A stretch of DNA of 64,000 nt, taken from NCBI GenBank assembly GCA_021229015.1, contig CM037785.1:34645062-34709061 (forward strand), written 5' to 3'. The notes beneath the pieces are model-generated. The model was not told where the DNA came from and made no database searches. It was given only the letters and a program-made list of their open reading frames with translations. The translations under genes were made by a program, and so were the position numbers. Source of the stretch: Solen grandis. Lineage: Eukaryota > Mollusca > Bivalvia > Adapedonta > Solenidae. Shown here in pieces: positions 59,006-64,000 of this stretch; positions within the stretch are counted from its first letter, which is position 1, and every line of letters starts with the position of its first letter.

Positions 59006-59414
59006 AAAAATTAAATTTTCAAATAATGTATCATAACTTGCAATGAATAGACATGTAAAGAATCACATATTTTTGCTTTAGACATAAATGATTCATTAAC
59101 TATGCAAATGAATTTCTTAAAATCCTTTACAGTTGGTACTAAATCCAGGATAGGAAGTAAGTGCTATACAAAAGAAATTCATTAGAATTAGCAACTATTA
59201 TTTTAAGTTTAGATAAAGATTTTTCCTTCTTGAATATTTTTTACAACATGGTCTTTAAATTCTTACAAACAGATATCGTATTCTTTGGAAATAATCAGTA
59301 AATTACAAACTAATAATAATCCTTACAAAAATCTGAAATTTAGTATATCACAATACATTAATCCTTAAAACTAAATAATATTCTCTTTCATTATTTTGTT
59401 TTTAATTTGGAATA

Positions 59415-60860
59415 TATTGTAAAGATTTCTATTAGCAAACAGAATATGATTATCATTGTAAAATTTTCTTTAGGACATCAACAGAAATTGTATCATTGTA
59501 AAGAATTAATAGGTATTAACATGATATTAGTATTCATGAAAAGTTCCTCAATAAGTAAAACTATGAAAATATTCCATTGTATATAGTGTTATTAGTACAT
59601 AACATGAATGATATATTTAAGATGCCATTGAGAAAATGAAATGATACATTTAAAATCTTTAAAAGCGACATAAATATTCATGTAAGAATTCACTAATTCA
59701 AACATAAATGAGTAATTCTAAGAGTCCAAGAAATTAGTAAATGATATCTTTGAATATTCCTGATTAGCATAGACATAGTATCTTGTACAGAATGTCTATT
59801 AATACTATAAATGATATCATTTTTCTTTTATTGCAATGACATGAATATTGTAAATCATTGTAAAATTCATAGGACAAAATAGAATGAATATCATTGAAAG
59901 TTCTATTACATCTGAAAGAGTTTTATCATTGAAAAATTCTATTAGAGCAAACATGAAATATATCATTGTATAAGATGTCCTATTATCAGATTTGAAATAT
60001 ATCATGTAAAATTCATACAAACTGTAGTGAAGGTTATAGAGAGAAAAGAAATCGATCATTTGTGAAAAGTCCTTATCTAGACAGAAATAAAATTAAAAAT
60101 CATTATAAAGATTCCTATTACAGAAATTAATAGTAACATTGTAATGATGTCCTATAGACAAATATGAATGAGTATCATTGTAAAGATTTCTTTAGACAAA
60201 CATGTTAAATAGTATATTTGTAAAATTTCTCTATTTATGCAGTATACATGAAATATTTCATAAAATGTCCTATTAGGCAAATATGAAAGAATATCCATTG
60301 AAAGATTCTATTAGGCAGAAATGAGTCGGTATCAATTTAAAGTTTTTTCTATTGAGAAAGAAATGAGTATCATGTAAAGAACTTTTATGATGAACATTAT
60401 GTTATTGTAAAGATGTCCTATTAGCAGAACATGTAAATGAATATCATTGTAAAGATGTCCTATTAGCAGAACATGAAGAGATACATGTAAAGAATGTCCT
60501 ATTAGACAGAAATGAAATGATATCATTGTAAAGAGTCCTATTAGCAGAAATGAAATGAGTATCATTGTAAAGAGTCCTATTAGACAAACATGAAATGAGT
60601 ATCATTGTAAAAAGTCCTATTTACAGAACAGAAATGAGTACATTTAACAAGATGTATTCATAACAGATATGATAGTAATATGTAAAATGTCTATTAGGCA
60701 AACATAATGGTATCATTGTAAAGATTCTATTTAGCAAACATGAAATGAGATCATTGTAAAGATGTTCTATTAGCAGAACATGAAATGAGTATCATTGTAA
60801 AAGATTCCTATTATGACCTCAGAACATGAAATGATAATCATTTCGAAAATTCCTATTAGG
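59415..60860. repeat. Strongly decayed extension of the 42-bp satellite
   Basis: Recognisable pieces (ATCATTGTAAAGAT, TCCTATTAGCAGAACATGAA) are separated by AT-rich noise, with better copies again at 60400-60830. The stretch 59006-59414 shows almost none of the unit. Confidence 0.8.
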
Positions 60861-61317
60861 GAGTAATTCAAGAAGAGTATTAAAGCTTTATATTTAGTTA
60901 ATTAGTACGATATTTCCTTAACTACCAAATATTAGAGTAAAAAGAAACTCTGTATTACAGATTTTTTTTTAAAAAAAGGTATATATATATATACACAAAA
61001 ATACATTACAAAATCCTTATTGAAAATTCTGAGTTCCAAATTAAGTCAAATTGTTGAATTTTCCTGACAACAAAGGCCCTATTCCCCTTCCCATGTTGTC
61101 TGGACATGTTGTTTTTTTTTGTTTTTTTTTTCTTCCTTCTTTTCAGGTGCCTTTTTTGACATAATTTTAACCATGACTTTTCATCATGAAAAATAACCAA
61201 ATTTGACAATTCATACTATGCATACATGGTTTCTTGTTCCTAATCTAGAAGTTTTTTCTAGTGAAAAATTAATAGGAGTTTGCATAAATGAACATTTTTA
61301 ATCATTATGTGTTTCAG
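60861..61317. other. No gene seen
   Basis: AT-rich, with (TA)n near 60980. Ends at the putative splice acceptor of the next entry. Confidence 0.5.
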
Positions 61318-62226
61318 GTCCAAATCAAGAATTGTGAAACAAAACCATGGTGAAATAGTCACACAACGTTGTTATGTGAAGGTAAGATAAAGATGAAAAG
61401 AAAATGCATCACTTTCCGTGGAAACTATTCTGCACACGTCTATAAAAATAAAATTAAAAAATAAACAAATAAAAAAGTCCCCCCCCCCCCATTTTCAAGC
61501 AAAATTCCACCTACAAACAAAAATGTAAGTGCTCACATAACAAATATGGTCAAGTGTAGATTGTTGTATATCATTTGATTTTCATTTCAGTTTTACCAAA
61601 CAAAGATACTAAACAGGACCTATTTTGTACATTTTACTTCTATAATTATTGCAGTATGAGCAGCAAAAATTGCTCAAAATTCTCTCGAAAGGAGAAATTA
61701 ACACGAAAATCCCCCCTCCTGAAGGTAGAGGTACTATTCAGAGAGAGAGAGAGAGTCCTGAGCACACATTTATTTATTATCTACAATGTTAAGCTTTCTT
61801 TATCTTTGAAAGAGAAAAGACCACAAATCAAATGAAATGTACTGTATTAAATGTATTTTACTTATTATGTGAAATTGTAGTCTGTGTTTGACAGATCATA
61901 CATACAGCACACGTGAAACAAGCAATATTACTTTCCGTGACAGTTTTGGTGAAGAAAAAAAAGAAAGAAAAATTATCAATGAACAATAATGTTTGAAAAA
62001 AAAAGAAGAGAATATTACACTATTTTGATAGTATTTCACCTAATGTAGTGTTGGAATTTGGAATTAATCTGGGTTTAAGTTTATATTTCTGTTCAATATT
62101 TGCACTGAAGATGTGAGCATGTTATAAGTTATTCATACTAATGATCATTATGACTTCTTTTCAGATTGCAGAAAGCAGACAAAGGTGTATGCTGTAATTT
62201 CAAAGTCAGACGTTGATGAATATTGA
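61318..62226 (+). CDS. Putative 3' end of an unidentified gene, three exons
   Basis: Exons 61318-61381, 61655-61724 and 62165-62226. Each has an AG acceptor, the first two have GTAAGA and GTAGAG donors, only one frame is open in the first, and phases agree (0, then 1). Predicted blocks: VKQNHGEIVTQRCYVK, YEQQKLLKILSKGEINTKIP and KVYAVISKSDVDEY before the stop. AATAAA at 62265-62270 follows. Not recognised; upstream exons were not found. It could be a chance chain of signals. Confidence 0.35.
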
Positions 62227-62306
62227 AATTATTTGTGATATCTTAAATGTAATCTTAGAATATCAATAAACAACTTAAAATATATTGTGTCATCATTCAA
62301 TGTGTA

Positions 62307-62307
<1 letters not shown>

Positions 62308-62339
<32 letters not shown>
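62308..62339. repeat. (GA)n microsatellite
   Basis: About 16 GA units. Confidence 0.95.
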
Positions 62340-62342
<3 letters not shown>

Positions 62343-62506
62343 AGAAGCCTTATATACTCATATATACTCAAGATCAATACATTAAAATTCCCAAAAAGAA
62401 AATTAAATTCAAACAATTAAATAATCCAAAAAGAAAAATCAAATGCAGACAATTAAATGCTCTTGAAAGTTATCTGGCAGTCACTCATCTAAGCTTAAAA
62501 AATAAT

Positions 62507-62509
<3 letters not shown>

Positions 62510-62543
<34 letters not shown>
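62510..62543. repeat. Poly-T run
   Basis: More than 30 consecutive T, possibly the tail of a minus-strand retroelement. Confidence 0.85.
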
Positions 62544-62548
<5 letters not shown>

Positions 62549-64000
62549 ATATGAAATCTACACAATTTACGGAAAACGTGTAATATATATAACACTTGAG
62601 CTGACGGGTATGACGACAGGTACAAAAATAATGTAAATTATGAGTGGAAAACATTTAAAAAAAAATCATTTCCATGACATTTTTAAGGAGTAATTCGGAA
62701 TTTTATCCCATGTTAGTGAAATGCAGATCATAACCAAAATGCAGCATACAAAATCTCTATCTCCCTCTCTGGTAAACTTTTATAACGCCCCTCATTGAAT
62801 ACACATTCTGCCGATTCGAATTTTGTAACCGTGTCAATTTCATAATGACGCAATGACAGTGGCTAAAAATAGACAAGAGTGTGTCAAGAACCATGGTTTA
62901 AGTAGTCAATGTATTTTCTCAATTGTTTATCGTCTATTATGACGTCAAATCAGGAAAAATATTTTATAAACAAACAAAATGGCCGCCGATTGAAAAAAAT
63001 GTTGACGTTGACGGACTATAATGATGTCGTTAAGGTGTCGTTGAGGTCCAGGAATGTGATGCTGTGGAACTGCTAGTGAATCTGATCAATCACGTGACGG
63101 CATTCGAAAGCAGATATTCTAAATACAAGTCCTATAGTCTAAAAATAGGTTTAATACCGTTCGTAACGATATTGATTTTGATGGAGACACTACCCAGTGT
63201 TTACAAAATTTTACGGAATGTTGTATAGGATGACCATGCATTTTGATAGACGTAATACACACGAAAAGTAAAAATTTAATGTATTAGTTAATGAACATCT
63301 GTGAACGAATACTTTACTTTTAAATTATACGTATTTTACATTGATTACGAAATATGTTCTCACAATGTATTTTAATCACTCTCGGTGGTTCATGTGGCGG
63401 AAGAAACCGTAGAACAGCATGTGTAGGACAGGTGTCCACCTTTCTTTCTCAGGCACGTGACCAGGAATCCAAATCGGAACGTATTGCATTTGGTGGAAAG
63501 TGAAGTGTTCTACCACTATGCTATCCAGAAACCCGTTGCTTACTTGTATATTTTGTATAAAATCCCTGCGACATTAATTATATTTATCTTGGGCTAAACT
63601 TTGGAATAATTAAGTGACTAAAATTCGTGTCAAGCCATTTTACTTATTACTCAGCAACCAAAGTGACATCAGTAAAGTTCAGTAATGTTGCGATAGTTCG
63701 AAGACTGACGGGAGGACTGAAAGGCTGTGATAAAAGCGAGGCTCGAAAAATACGAGAGTATTGTTTCTCTTAATCTTATAATCCTCTCATCATATCTCAT
63801 AGTCCGCACACGGGGCTTGGAACTTTCCTCGAAATATTGCACTTTATTGTATACGCGTTTGGCTTTGTAAATATATATACATATATGCTTATTGGTAAAG
63901 TTAAATAAATTATATAAAAACACATTATAAATGTTGCGTCCTGACTGCATCGGGGCTTATAGTGTACTTATCGATGTATGCAAGTTACTCGAAATGTTAC
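62544..64000. other. No gene seen
   Basis: Contains a SINE-like head (63380-63540) and a block at 63085-63150 similar to 21945-22010. No SLC23 5' exon was found here on the minus strand. Confidence 0.45.
63380..63540 (-). repeat. tRNA-like SINE head
   Basis: The minus strand shows GGATAGCATAGTGGTAGAAC (A-box-like) and GATTTGGATTCCTGG (B-box-like) about 50 bases apart. Not foldable as a normal tRNA by eye. Confidence 0.45.

Overview
The window is AT-rich animal genomic DNA with long introns and dense interspersed repeats. The most likely source is a bivalve mollusc. Grounds: several SINE copies have a serine/leucine-tRNA-like head and the body typical of bivalve RUDI-type SINEs. A 'TTAGCTCACC...GAGCACAACGTGCTC' repeat common in clams and mussels is present. 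A nucleobase/ascorbate transporter gene (SLC23 family) has animal-type introns. The species cannot be named from sequence alone.

Layout. (1) 1-5708 is one arm of a very large inverted repeat; the other arm is 31470-37058, diverged by roughly 5-8% where I aligned it by eye. Each arm carries the same nested ~4 kb DNA-transposon-like element with 4-bp target duplications (AAAT/ATTT). (2) 8996-20340 holds an endogenous Polinton/Maverick (adintovirus-like) element: a large virus-like transposon inserted in an interspersed repeat and lacking its capsid/protease end. (3) 20739-31369 holds the first exon of one SLC23 paralog (+ strand), a decayed later SLC23 exon (+ strand), a mariner relic, a solo LTR with perfect 5-bp target duplication, a LINE 3' end and an isolated exon-like ORF. 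A 100-N gap follows. (4) 37180-54977 holds the last seven exons of a second, intact-looking SLC23 gene on the - strand, with perfect phase agreement across all splice junctions; its long intron contains LINE and SINE remnants. (5) 55357-60860 is a 42-bp satellite array that decays rightwards. (6) 61318-62226 is a likely 3' end of an unidentified + strand gene.

The Polinton-like block works as a set of compact transcription units. A bidirectional promoter at 18369-18414 drives protein-primed DNA polymerase B to the left and a three-zinc-knuckle protein to the right. Leftward of the polymerase follow an F-box-like protein with a small overlapping ORF, the packaging ATPase, an arginine-rich core-like protein, a GGFL-domain (pX-like) protein overlapping a conserved protein overlapping a chromodomain integrase, a two-helix membrane protein, and a truncated conserved structural-type protein. 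TATA boxes repeatedly straddle the stop codon of the preceding gene. To the right of the zinc-knuckle gene lie a small protein with two LYPxL late-domain-like motifs and an orphan ORF. The polymerase has four frameshifts; the remaining ORFs are open.

Strongest items for follow-up: the virus-like element with its LYPxL protein, zinc-knuckle protein and stop-codon TATA boxes; the giant inverted repeat around it; the tail-to-tail SLC23 pair; and the decaying satellite.
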